Part shown: in pieces, positions 45,190-58,080 of the stretch
How positions within the stretch are numbered: position 1 is the stretch's first letter
How the letters are laid out: each line of letters begins with the position of its first letter
The notes under the pieces: model-generated
Database searches by the model: none
Told to the model about the DNA's origin: nothing
Seen by the model: the letters and a program-made list of their open reading frames with translations, nothing else
NCBI GenBank assembly: GCA_019916065.1
Contig: CM034241.1
Span: 6,611,920 to 6,675,919, forward strand
Reading direction: 5' to 3'
DNA: 64,000 bases
From: Vitellaria paradoxa
Taxonomy: Eukaryota; Streptophyta; Magnoliopsida; Ericales; Sapotaceae
Position numbers and translations under genes: made by a program

Positions 45190-48100
45190 ATGTCTGTTCT
45201 TCCGATGGTCCCCGCTGCTCCGGCGTCGCTCTACGTCGGCGACCTCCACCCCGACGTCACCGACGGTCAGCTTTTCGACCACTTCTCTGAGTTTAAAAGC
45301 CTCGCCTCTGTCCGCGTCTGCCGCGATTCCTCCACCGGGCGGTCCCTATGTTACGGTTACGTCAACTTCATCTCTCCTCAAGACGGTAACGCTTCCTTTG
45401 ATGGCAATGCCTCTTCTACTGAGTGGGATTGCCGATCGGGCATTTCAATTACGTGTCACTGTTCGCTATTGACTTGTATTCATTTTATGCGTGACTGATC
45501 GATGAATATGGTATTTATTTGTATGTATCTATGTATGTAACTCTATCTATGTATCGGAATATAACTGACAATAAAACTGATGTTTATTGGATGGTTTGAA
45601 TTCTGGTTCTTTTAGCGTTGAATCTTCTTTTCTATTAATTTCGCCAGTGGACTTTGTTATGGATTGTGTGGAACACGTTTTTACTTTGTGCGGAACTTTT
45701 GTGGATTCTGTTTGATATTATAATTGTATGTGTACTTGAATTTGCATTTGGATTTGCATTTAATAATTTTGATTTAAATTTTTTTTGATTGAATAGCAAT
45801 CCGTGCTATTGAGATGAGGAATCACTCTGTGCTGATTGGAAAAGTGATGAGGATTATGTGGTCTCATCGTGATCCCGATGCGAGGAAGAGTGGCGTTGGG
45901 AATGTGTTTGTCAAGGTATGCATGTTTTTGGATTCAGTAAAACACCATAAGATTTTGAGTTCTCCTCTCAGGGTTAAGTTTTGTGTGCCTCTTTCCTTCT
46001 AATTTTAATTTCTGGTCTTCTGAATACAAAATTGGTTGGTTTATTTTGCAGAATTTAAGTGAATCTATTGATAATGCAAAGCTTCAAGATATGTTCCAAA
46101 AATTTGGGAATGTCTTATCTTGCAAAGTTGTCATGTCTGATGATGGGAGAAGCAGAGGATATGGCTTTGTCCAGTTTGATTCTGAGGAATCTGCTAATGC
46201 TGCCATTGAAAAGCTCAATGGATCCAGTACTGGTGGTAAACAGATGTATGCATTTCCTTTTATCTGTTCCATTCTCCTCTTAATATATGTTGATCCCTTC
46301 AACTCCACAAAACTTTAGTCCTAAACGAGTTAGGGTCAGTTACATGTTTCCTCCTTTCATTTCTGTCATGATCTATCCCTTCCGCAAATTAGGTTCTTCT
46401 TAATGTTGGATGTATAAATATTTCATTCTAGTAGATGTACACTCTGTGTGTGGGAGAGAGAGAGAAATACTCATTAATTTTTATTATTTTGTTCCTATTT
46501 TTTTTTTATAAATTGTCAAAAAATTTAATTGAAAACTAAAAAGATTGAAAATTTTATCTTAATATATAATGGCATTTAAGTAAATAGTTAGTAATTAAGG
46601 AATATTTAAAAAAAACAAATAAAAGTAACAAGAAGTTAAGTAGCATATAAGGAAAATAAAAAATGCAAAGTTAAAATTACTTAGAAAATTTATAGGATTT
46701 AAAAATTTTCTTATACACCTCTTTTAAATTATGAGTGGTTATTGGTGGATAAAGGGTATTATTGAAAGGAATTAAAAAGTTCACCGAGTAATTTGCTTCA
46801 TCACTTCTTAAATTTCACCAATATTCCTAATGTTTTCTTATATAATAGCATAGATGAATAGTTTTGTCAAATCATGAATCATCTACTGAAAAAAAAAAAA
46901 ATCATGACTCGTGACTTACACCTCCTTGGCCCATAACTATTTATGGCTTTATAAATAATTTATCATGCAGGTATGTTGGAAAGTTTGTGAGGAAGAGTGA
47001 TCGGGTTTTACCTAGTCCCGATGCTAAATATACAAATCTATACATGAAGAATTTGGATCCAGATGTTACAGAAGAACTTCTCAAGCAGAAGTTCTCTAAG
47101 TTTGGAAAAATACTTAGCTTAGTTATCTCAAAGGATGACCATGGGGCCTCTAAGGGTTTTGGATTTGTGAATTTTGATAGCCCAGATGATGCTAGGAGGG
47201 CAATGGAAGCTATGAATGGATCACAAATTGGTGAGTTATGTCTTGCTGAAATTAATTTGCTGAAGAGATCACAATTGCTCAGTTTTTTATCGCATGTTTT
47301 GAGTAGGCTCCAAGGTTCTCTATGTAGCTAGAGCACAGAAGAGATCAGAACGTGAGGAGATTTTGCGTCATCAATTTGAGGAGAAGCGGAAGGAACAAAT
47401 CATGAAATACCAGGTACCCTTGTTGCTCATTTCTCCTTTAGGATAATTACTAAACTTTATTTTCTTCTTCTTCTTTTCCTTTTTTTTTTTTTTTACTTTT
47501 TAGGAGATTTTACTTTTAAATTTTCAATCATAGGGTTCAAACGTCTATGTCAAAAATATTGATGATGATGTCACCGATGACGAGCTGCGAGATCACTTCA
47601 GCCAGTGTGGCACCATCACCTCTGCAAAACTTATGCGAGATGAAAAAGGAATCAGTAGGGGGTTTGGGTTTGTTTGCTTCTCAACGCCAGAGGAAGCCGC
47701 TAAAGCTGTAAACACTTTTCATGGTGAGTTTGTTAGTTTATGTATGTGATTCGGCTGCCAGTGAATTAAGATGCATTAATTATTCCTTTACTTAGTCATG
47801 AAGATTGTTTGACATGTTTTGAATCCCTTGATCTGAAAGAAGTCTGTATGCTAATTTGTGATATAACGGTATTCCTTTTAGATGATCTTGGTTGTAGGTG
47901 CTATAGTAATTTCAGTGATATGTGATTTATGAGGCTTTGTGTGTGCATTTATTACCATTGTCTTCATGGAATAGTTTTTGTGACTAAATAATCTTTAACC
48001 TTGGGGAAGAGAGGAATTCTCTGTGTCATTCTATTATTATATTCTTGTAAATAAATGAAAGCATAATTTCTTCTCAATAAGCAAAACTCACTGAATTGGT

Positions 48101-51100
48101 GCCAAAATGGAGCACAGCCCTCATAGATTTTGTCCAAGTTGAGAGAAAAGAAGGAAAGATTAGGAAAGAATTAAATTTCCCTACCTCTCTTTAGTTATAT
48201 TTATAATGAGAGATTACAACAAATAAGGAAACTACAGCTATGAGATAACTCAACATAATTGTCAACAATATGGAAGGAAACAATTTTATCCTTGCTTGGA
48301 AATAGTTGGTGAATACATGTTATCAAGGATGCACTTCCAATCATCTCATCCTTGGTGGTTTACAGGATTCATGTTTCACAAAAAGCCACTATATGTGGCT
48401 ATTGCTCAAAGGAAAGAGGAGAGGCAAGCCCAACTACAGCTTCAGTATGCACAACATATGACAAGTCTACCGGGACCTTCAACTGTTATTCCTGGTGGAT
48501 ATCCGCCTCTTTACTACCCAGCTCCTCATGGTGTTGTTCCACAAGTACCTCCAAGACCAGGACTGATGTATCAGCCTCCCCTGGGTTTGAGGCCAGGTTG
48601 GAGGCCTAATGGCTTTGCAACTCCAACCAGACCGGCTTTCCAGGCATCTCCACTTCCTGTGGTTAGTACCATTCAGTATAACACTTAAGAACTTAATTGA
48701 GCTTTCTCACATTGGCTTCTGCTACATGGATCAACATTCTGCTCCATCTGGGACCATTCTTATGTGCTCACTATAAGTAGTTAATAGGAAAGTGGAGCAT
48801 TTGATTGCGCCAATTTTGTCTTGTTCATTACACTTCTTAGTTATTCTTATTTTATTTTTTTCCAGGTTTCTAATACTCCAAGACAACATAGGCAAAATAG
48901 GGGAAGGATGAATGGGAATGCGCTTCCACAAAGCGGTGGTCATACTGTCTCTTACATTCCACATGTGCAACAACCCTCAGAGTCACTGACCTTGTCAAAA
49001 GATTCAAGCAATCAACAAGTACGTTCTTTTCTGCTTTGTCAAATTGTTTTTCTTTCACATCTCTTATGGTAGAGAAGTTTGGCTTGTTTGCACATCGAAA
49101 GACCTCTTGCAGCCAGATAGTGCTTTCAAGAATAATTGGAACCATAGCTAATGACATACTCATTGATAAGATGGACTATTCATAACTTTGTATTAAGGTT
49201 TTTCAGGGCGTGTTCCGTCATATGAATGTCTAATTTGATATGCTTGTAACAGACCAGTAGTTGGAGGGATGGGGTGAAATAAGTGTATAATCTGAGTTCT
49301 CATTACCTTGCCTCTGGTATGGAATGGCAATAGTACTAAAATAGACAGTCACGCAAGATTACCTATTGTCAAAAGATATGTGACAGAGACACAGAACTAC
49401 CTTGTCAAATCAACAATTGAATCACTAATTTCTGCGTTGTCAATGCTCTTCTACAGTAACCAAGCCATCCTCATAGAAAAATGATGTATTGCTAACCTTA
49501 AGTGGTTAAATCCTTTAACTTGACTGCTTCTACGCCCAAATGCAGCCAAATTCCCATCACCATGTCTAGTATGGGATTGCAATAATACTGCAAATTGACA
49601 TTTCCATTAGAGACATTTTGTTGTCAAAAGCTGCGTGATAAGAGGACCGGAACTACCTTGTCAAGCCTTAGCAGTTGGGTCACTAACTTCTTCGCTCTTG
49701 TAACATAACCAAACCAACCTCTTAACAAAATGATGTGCTGCTAGATTTTTGTTTTTGTCTCTAACAACCCACCTGGAAGGATGCATTGTGAAGAGCAGTT
49801 GGCTGGCTTCCGTTCTTTCAGTTAGGATGATATGATTTTCATTTTTTCCACGTGGGGCATGGAGACAAAAGCCTACTACCCATGCACCGCAAATTCTAAC
49901 ATCTGTAAGCAATACTTTTGCAGCGGGCTGGGAAGCCCAAGTATGTGCCAAATGGACGTTTGCGCGATATGAACAAGGGGTCCGCAGTCTCATCTCCTGT
50001 TTCCAGTTCTGTCGGATCAGGGTCTGAGGGCTCAGAGATGTTGAGCAGCAGACTTGCCGCCGCTCCTCCTGAGCAACAGAAACAGATACTCGGGGAGTGG
50101 CTCTACCCTCTGGTCCAGAAACACAAGGTAACAACATTGGTCTAGATGCGCTGTACTTGTTGGGTTGTTTTCAAGCTTCAGTACTTATTTGTCTTTCTCC
50201 AGTTTTTTTTTCTTTTTTGTGTGTGAGGCTGCGTTTGAACCTTCAACAAACAAAATAAATCACTATAAATCTCCAACAACTTCTAATTTAGGGATGTCAA
50301 TGGGGTGGTATGATTTTTTCCGTCCCTGTTTAACAATACCCTTACCCGTTCCCATTCCCGTCCTCGTTTCGGGAAAAAAAATTTTTCCCATATCTGTCCC
50401 ACGAGGCAATGAATTCTTCGTCCCAGTCCCCATTTACCCGTCAAGTATACTAACTGTTATAAATTATATATTATATGTATAAAATAAATATTTAAAATTA
50501 TTATAAATATTATATATATTAAATAAAAATATATATTACATATATATATTAAATAAAAATTAAAAAAATATATATAAATCTTTGACTTTGACTGGTGCAT
50601 TTAGCCAAAGAGGAAGAGGCCTTTATTCATAATCTCATAAGGCATTCACTTCTTTGTGAGAAACCGATGTGGGACTTCTAAAGGAGTCACCACGCCAACA
50701 AAATTAACAAATAAATATTTAAACGGGTGCGGGATTGGTTGGGGACTATCGTACCCATCCCCGTCCTCGTACCCGTTCGGGTAACATTCAAATCTCCATA
50801 CCTGTCCCTGTTATTAACATCCCATACCCTCCCCGAACGGGGCGGGTGAAGCGGATACCCACCGAGTACGGGCATATTTGACATCCTTACTCTAATTTTC
50901 CCGCCATTACTAATTTCAAAAATGTCAATATTTTGCTAAAAAAATAAAAAATCTGAAAGGAGGTTAACCGAATGCATAAATTTTTTTTTACGATCATGTT
51001 CTTCAGGTCGAAAGCTTTCAAACGAGTACTATTGTGTTACTATTTCGTGTGAATTTTTTTGAATCTGTGGGAACGAATTGGAAAACTATTCTCACGATTT

Positions 51101-52093
51101 GCTACTATTCAGATAAAAAAAGGCGCCAAAATTACTTTAAAACCACATTTTATCTCAATTTATCTTGTTTTTTTACTACATCAAACAAACCCTGAATGTA
51201 ACTCATAGAAGCGCATAGTTCTGCAGCATTTTCTCAAGGGAATGTTATAGGTTAGACGTCCCGACCCAAAAAATTTCAATTAGTTAGGTGCCATTTTGTG
51301 AACATGTTTTGAACCTATTTTTCATTTTGCATTTTTGAATTCGAAGAAATTAGCTTAAAATGCATTTGGTCACTCATATTTTCAAAACTTATTTTAGTAA
51401 AAAGAAAAAACAGGCTTATACATAAAATACAAAATAACCAAAAAATCATTTAATTTGAGCCTTTTTGAGTCAAAACAAAGGGAATCCCGAAATACAAAAA
51501 ATGGAATATATTAACCCAAATGCATTTTCATTATTCTTAAAACTTGAATATCAAAATAGAAAATAAAAAACAAATATAGAAAAAGAAAAGTAGAAATGCA
51601 AACAAAATGCCACCGTAACTTGTAATATATCTTCCATTGATTAATAAGATTGATCCATTGCGGTTTAAGAATCAAGAGTTCAAACCTGAGAATCAACCTC
51701 TCTCTACTTGCAAAGGAAGGGCGCCTACATCAGTCCTTCCCAAATTCCGCAATGTAGGAGGCTTGTGCATTAGTTGTCCTTTTTTTGATTACTTATTGAA
51801 TGTAGAGTAAGATGCCTTCTGCGAATTATTGTATTATCATTAGTCACGAAGGCCAAAGGCCTTTTATATTAACGAAGTCAGCATATCAATTGCAGCCCGA
51901 TCTTGCTGCAAAGATCACGGGGATGCTTTTGGAGATGGACAACGCGGAACTGCTTCTCTTATTGGAGTCACCAGAGTCACTGGCTACCAAGGTGGAAGAA
52001 GCCGTGCAGGTACTCAAACTCTCGAAGACAAAAGTGTCCGGCCAAGACTCACTCCATCCTAGTTACCTATCTGCTGAGGTTGCAGTTAACTGA
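45190..52093 (+). CDS. PAB7: Poly(A)-binding protein, PAB7-like, four RRMs plus MLLE domain
   Basis: Ten exons: 45190-45385, 45797-45915, 46052-46245, 46971-47230, 47307-47413, 47534-47723, 48366-48661, 48866-49018, 49924-50127, 51896-52093. All junctions are GT-AG with matching phases; they sum to 1917 nt, or 638 residues. RNP motifs by domain: RRM1 LYVGDL and [13 protein letters not shown]2 NVFVKNL and RGYGFVQF (near 140); RRM3 NLYMKNL and [11 protein letters not shown]4 NVYVKNI (295) and RGFGFVCF (334). A proline-rich linker follows ([12 protein letters not shown]), then the C-terminal MLLE peptide-binding domain with [13 protein letters not shown] and [19 protein letters not shown] (near 579-597). 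It binds mRNA poly(A) tails in the cytoplasm and recruits translation and turnover factors. [15 protein letters not shown] and the C-terminus resemble Arabidopsis PAB7, a divergent subclass, from memory. The last intron (1.8 kb) carries nested MITEs. No damage is seen. Confidence 0.95.
49316..49746 (+). repeat. Two diverged direct copies (about 180 bp) in PABP intron 8
   Basis: Copies at about 49316-49496 and 49568-49746 share, in order, TATGG...TTGCAATA, TTGTCAAAAG, GAACTACCTTGTCAA, TCACTAA and AAAATGATGT. The spacing is about 252 bp. No open frame is shared. Confidence 0.6.
50226..51192 (+). mobile_element. Long MITE copy in the last PABP intron, split by a hAT-type MITE
   Basis: The left part (50226-50289) starts AGGCTGCGTTTGAACC and has ATCTCCAACAACTTC. 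The right part (50899-51192) has GCTAAAAAAATAAAAAAT, CGAAAGCTTTCAAACGAGTA, GGCGCCAAAA and ends ACATCAAACAAACCC. These match the copy at 21552-22060 in order. The interruption at 50290-50890 is a later insertion with its own duplication. Confidence 0.6.
50290..50890. mobile_element. hAT-type non-autonomous element, 601 bp
   Basis: Flanked by the 8-bp duplication TCTAATTT (50282-50289 and 50891-50898). The ends are AGGGATGTCAA and TTGACATCCTTAC, inverted and typical of a widespread plant hAT MITE type. The interior is AT-rich with ACCCGTTCGGGTA-like GC-rich palindromes near both ends and has no transposase. Confidence 0.8.
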
Positions 52094-54397
52094 GAGAAGA
52101 CAATTTTGTATCTTAATGATGCTTCTTTCACCAAAGATGAGAGATTATGCTGCTGCACAAGCTCTGGTGAGCAAGATTTTGATAATCACCTTCATTGAAC
52201 CATCTGCTTCTTTGAACCCTTAGACATTCCATTTAGCTACTCTTATTTACAGTAGAGAATTTTTCCATCTTGGGTCATTAGATCGATATTTCCTTGCTAT
52301 AAATAGGGATCTGACTTTAAATTAAGAATTTTTTTTGACAAACTAGTAATAGCATTAGCTGCAGTTTTTGAGTAAGTGCTTTTCTAGAACCAAATGCTGA
52401 ATCTTGTTTCTGCTGAATCTAATTCTTTTCATTTGATTGAGCATTCGGTTCTCCCTTGTTGAATTCAATTTTCTTGGCTTTAGGAAGTTTTAACTTTTTT
52501 TACCTCACGGTATTTCATGGGTGTAACATCTTATGCATGGCTTTGGGAGGTGGAAAATATTGAATCTCTCTACTGTTCAGCGGATTGGTTTCCAGATTAG
52601 CGGGTTGGGACCAGAATCGACTTTTTAATTTTAAAGCCCCATTTGACCCACCCCTTTTTTTTTTCAAATAGATGAATGAGTTCCTGGTTGGGCAATGAGT
52701 TTTTATTTAAATTATATTTTTCTTTTAAAATATATTTTATATTTTATTTTTTAATTTTTTTCTCTTAACTGGTCAAATGGATCACCCATTTTAATTCATT
52801 TTTGAAACACTTAAAGTCTATTTGTTTTTATTAATGGGTCAGATTTGACTTGATCCATTTATATGCCATCTCTAAATGGCACGTCAAATAACAAGGTCGG
52901 TTCGAGTTATGGGATCAATTTAGATTACATGTTATTTTCATACTCGTACATCTAGATATTCGTTATATTTAAAAAAAAAATAACTTAACGTCTTAGGAGG
53001 GGTATTCAAATCTGGTACTCGTTTATTACAGATTAAGTTGGGATTTTTCGAACTAGAACCACTTACTCTTGCATTTAGATTGATTTCACATTCATCGAGT
53101 TCCATCCAGATCCGTTTTATTGACATGCCTAAATTATGTATATTTGTAATGTCTACTTAAAAAAGTCCCAAGTTTGATTCATTTTCCATGCACACTTGCG
53201 TAATATCAATTCATTATGCTTGTAATGATTTATTAGAATAATGTAACTATTTTGTAGGCCAATCACTTCAAATGAAATAATCAATCAAAAACATATTTTT
53301 ATTATGAAAATACCATATTATATCATTTTAGTATGACTTTCTAGTTTAAGTTACGGTGTAAAAGCATTTCTCTTCACTTGATTCTTGTTCTACTTGGGAG
53401 TTAAGAACGCAAAAATGTCCCAAAATGTTTACAAATTTATTTATACCATATATATATATATATATTGTATTTTATTATTAATAAAAAGCTTATTGGTTCA
53501 TTTATATTTTAATAAATTTTACCTTGTCTTCTTCAAAATTCAAAATCGGCATTTTGATCTCTTAAACAATTTTTTGAGTTTACCAGGTGCTGCCTGGGTT
53601 TGAGGGAGGAATCAGGATGGGAGTTGCACGCGAGTCGGCTAAGTGACTATGGTAAATAATCACCTAGTCAATTAGATAAAGTGGCCGTTTGGCCCCACAA
53701 AAAAAAAATAAAAAAAACAAATTTTGTGTGCAGGGTTGACGTGTAATACTTTAATAGTTAGTCAGATGTTTGATAAAATTTAAAACAAAATTAGAGAAAG
53801 TTGATAAAAATTAATTTTGTTTTTAATGAAGAAAATTTGAAAATTTTGATTAAAGTTTATTTATTTATTTGTTACCACGCCAAATGTGGCCAAAGTATCT
53901 TTGCAAGTCTCACGACAGTGAAGAACTTCCAAATTGGAAGTTGCAGTATGTCGGAGATGGAAGTCGGCGGTGAGTTCGGTGGCGGAGGCCTGCGCTGGTT
54001 TGGGTAACAGGGAGAAGATGAAATTAGAGTAAAAGTGTGTTTTTTTGATTGCTTATGCAATATTAATGGTATAATTTTATTAGACTCATATTTTGTCTAT
54101 AATAAGTTCTAAAAATATTTTTTTTGAATAAAAGAAAACTCACAACCCAAGTGAGGGATATATGGTAATACACGCACCTTAATTATTTTGATGTGGGATA
54201 ATTTGCCCTACTGCAACCCCTCGGATCGAGGCCCAAACTAACTGAAGTAGCCCATAGAAAGTGTGGAACATTGAACGACGCACGCACACACGCACGCACA
54301 CATGAATCGATTTTGTTTTTTTGAATAAAAGAAAATCCACAAACCAACTTTTCAACTCAAAACTTGGAAAGCCAGGTGAGGGGTATATGGTAACACA

Positions 54398-54948
54398 TAG
54401 TGGCGGAGCCATGTTAGGGCAAGAGGGGGCAAGTGACCCCTGGATTTTTGATGTTAAATTACAAAAATGCCCTTGGCATTTTACCTTTAATTGAAAAATA
54501 AATGAATTCAAAGTTAGGTTATATTGGTCTTATTTAAAAATTAAGGTAAATTCAAAAATTTTCGACATAAAAAGAGTTTATAAAAATTAAACCCAAGTAT
54601 TTTTTTGAAATAAAATATATTGTCCTATTACACTATTCAATATTTTTGTGCATAATATCAAAAAATATAATATATAACATAACAAATTCTATAAACAATA
54701 AAAACTTAATAATAATTATATTTTTTTAAGTAATGATAGATATCTTATTAAATCTCAGATACTGTTAAAATAACTAATTAAACCATTAAATTGAAAAAAG
54801 TATAATCAACGGTTTAATGTTCAAGAATAATTTTATCTCTCCCTAAAAGCGATATTATTTCTCTCTTACTCTTAGTCCGAAGATAACTTATTATTCCTGT
54901 CTTAGATACTCGGTGCCCCCTTGGCTGAAAATTCTAGATCCGCCCCTG
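54398..54948. mobile_element. hAT-type MITE, 551 bp
   Basis: Starts TAGTGGCGGAGCC, ends GATCCGCCCCTG, with the 8-bp duplication GTAACACA at 54390-54397 and 54949-54956. The GGCGGA terminal word and 8-bp duplication fit hAT-derived MITEs. It is inserted in an older repeat, parts of which recur at about 54131-54210 (AATAAAAGAAAA, GTGAGGGATATATGGTAA, GATGTGGGA). Confidence 0.75.
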
Positions 54949-56119
54949 GTAACACATGCCCTAATTGTCCCGATGTGGGACAGTTATATGCCACTATCTA
55001 TTTTTTTTTATTTCTTTCTTCTTTTTTTTTTTAAACCAAATTTAAGTTAGTATTGAAATAAATAAAAAAATATTAAAAAATAATTGAGATACAATACTTT
55101 ATTATTTGGGTACAGCAACACTAACATGAGAAAAAAACACAGAAATAACAACTTATAATTTTGGGACAAATTTCGAATGTACTTTGATCAAATCTAGTGT
55201 TAGACACTATGTCCTTAGGACTGAATTCGTCCCTCACACTTGCTTCTGGTTTCAATAGACGCCAGTCTCGCAGGATAGAATGATTACACGCACACAAAAG
55301 GAAGTGATAGTTTGTGTGTTCTAGCAAACCAACTCTTTGTTTGTATTCTTTGTATGAAAGGAAAAATTATTTTTATGTTGATTTTATTATGCAAAAAACT
55401 CTATATTTTTTATGTAGAAAGAATGATTAAATAGGCAATCATTAGACCTATGTTAGGAGAGATATGCCTTTTGGTCTGTTGAGAGGAGATACATCTGTTA
55501 GAAAAAATAATAATAAAATTTTGACCCAACCCAAACTCAAATCTATTTTGGGCCGGACAACTCACGTGAGTGATATGGGCTAACCTATTTAGGTCTTCCC
55601 ATTTACCATAAATGGGTGCCCTTTGGGCCTTTCCCTTTTCTCCAAATTTGTCATGTACAAGTCTATAGAATTTTTCATAGATTTTCAATGTGGAACAAAC
55701 CTATTTCCATATTGCCAAAGTCCTCAATTTGAAACCAATTTTCATTCAAACTATTTATGATTTTGAATAATTGAATGTAGGACTATAAAATTCATATGAA
55801 ATATTTTAAATTTCATATTTGATCCATATAAATATTGGCTTAAAGTGATGGAGCAGAAAATTTGTTGATTATGCCTAAGTCACGTACAACTCTCCTCCAC
55901 TTTAAATAATCGGAATATAATGTGAAATATTGGTGTAGTGTCTGTTAAAAATCTTTCGATACTTAAGTTGACAGGAGATTTTGTAATAATTTTGGTAGAG
56001 TTTCGATATAATAAAAAATGACAACTCATCATAGATGCCGTGATTTCTGAGAAATAAATATTCAATTTAATTGTTGTATACGCGAATATTCCATAACAGT
56101 TGCTCCAACCATCAGATAT

Positions 56120-56296
56120 AGGTTCTATTTGGTGGTAAATAAAATAAAATAAAATTTTACAAATCTTTACTAATACGAATTACGAGATAATAAAATTTAA
56201 ATTCTTTATTCACTGCACAAATTACGAAATATTTATTTTTATAATTTTATTTTATTTTATACACTTTTATACAATTCAAAACAAACTCGTACTTAT
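56120..56296. repeat. Short MITE-family copy
   Basis: Starts GGTTCTATTTGGTGG and ends ATTCAAAACAAACTCG. Carries AATACGAATTACGAG and CTGCACAAATTACGAA, the family's internal words. Confidence 0.4.
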
Positions 56297-57426
56297 GGTG
56301 AAGATTTCCGTAATCTCGAAGAATCTCGGAATATCTTGTCACTGGGCTTCAGGGCTTCAAAACCACGCTTAGAGTGTCATGCACGGAAGTATGACTTGCA
56401 AAGGGCTGACCCAAATGGTCTACTCAGGTTCTAGTTGACCTTTACCCCATTGACCCGACCCTCTAGGGGGTCTTTTGGCATGGTTTAGAATTATTCCCAT
56501 CAGAAAGTACTCTTCAGAAATGATAAGATGCATTAACACAAATTAATTATTTGTTGCCTTGGCTTAGATCAAATTAATTAAGATTATGGGACTAGATTTT
56601 TAGACGCATACTACATGTTGGATAAAATGTATAAATGAAACTTTTGCTTATTTTTTTCCTTGCTTCTAATAATTTTATTAACTTAAATTCATAAACTATT
56701 CGAGACATTTAGGCTACATAAATATGGTTCAAATAATTAAGTAATATTAATATAGAGTTATCCCGAGAAAATAATTGGAATTTAAAAAAAAAAAATGGTG
56801 AGTCAAATTAGTGTTTATTTCAACATTAGAACCTAAATCCATGGTGAATTTTAGACTTTGGTTCAAGAAATTAAAGTGAAGAATTTTGGGTGGGTGATTT
56901 TAAATAAATAGGTTAGGTATTGTTTGGTTTCAGGAATAATAGGTTGTCAAAAATTTCAAAATTTCAAATAAATTTAGATTCAAAGTAAATTTAAGAAATT
57001 TAATCATTCTAAAAATATTCCAATAGCTTAAATACTAAAAATTAAATTAAATTGACCAGAAAATCAAATAGCACATTCAAATTAAAAATTTTTTTAGAGT
57101 ATTACAAACACCCTATCGAACAAGTTTAAAAACCAAGTCATAAAATTATAATTAATACTGAACCAAGGTTAAATTAAACAACTTAGTCTATCATAATAAA
57201 ACAAATTAATATAAAACTCGGATTATTACAATCTTTTTAATAATTACTTTCAAGTTATGACTCAATTGAAATACATCACACATTTTTCAAATTGCAACAT
57301 TTAATATTTGAAATATGTACAGCAATTGTTCAGATGTAAATAAAACACTAGCATTTAATATTGCAAGAAACCAAGAATTCAGTGTGTGGAGTTACAACTT
57401 CAATCTGCACCAAATCAAGGAACTTA

Positions 57427-57822
57427 GGCTGCGTTTGTTTGAGGGATTAGATAATGGTGGATAAGTAATACCGTGAGACCCACTAATGAGATTGGATAAA
57501 AGATGAGATTAATTTTTTAGGTGGGATTATTTTTTTGGTGTTTGATTGGTGGGATATAAAGTGGGATAAAAGATGTGATTTGATATATGATGTAATAGGA
57601 AATAATTTTGGACCTTTGGATTTTGGAGGGAAGCAATCTGGAGAGGGGGGATAACTCATCCCACACCCCCCATGGGATAACTTATCCCACAAATTTCTTC
57701 TTTATTCATCCAATCCGTGGGACCCACGGATATCAAACAAACACTTCATTACCCCTCTAATCCGTGGGACCCATGGATTACTCATCCAATCTCATATCTT
57801 TATCTCTCAAACAAACGCTCCC
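57427..57822. repeat. Inverted-repeat MITE with GTTTGTTTGAG ends
   Basis: The 17-bp ends GGCTGCGTTTGTTTGAG and CTCAAACAAACGCTCCC are inverted with two mismatches. The sub-terminal parts repeat AATCCGTGGGACCCACGGAT, which contains the perfect palindrome TCCGTGGGACCCACGGA. No clear target duplication. Confidence 0.55.
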
Positions 57823-57825
57823 ATG

Positions 57826-58000
57826 TATAAAATAAATATTAAAAATATTATATAAATTAAATAAAAATATATATTACATATAATATCATATATAATATCA
57901 AATAAAAATATATATTATATATATTAAACAAATATTAAAATAAAAATATATAAATTTATAAATAAGTATTTAAACTAGTATAGGTTCCTCAAACAGAGCG
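57826..58000 (+). repeat. Relic of the interior of the hAT-type element at 50290-50890
   Basis: TATAAAATAAATATT, AAATAAAAATATATATTACATA and AAGTATTTAAAC occur in the same order as in 50460-50720, without the ends. Confidence 0.45.
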
Positions 58001-58080
58001 GACAAAGCAGGTATTTCTCAAATACAGGTAATTTTAACACCCTAAGGTTACAATGGATGAATAGCCAAAAAAAAAGGGGG

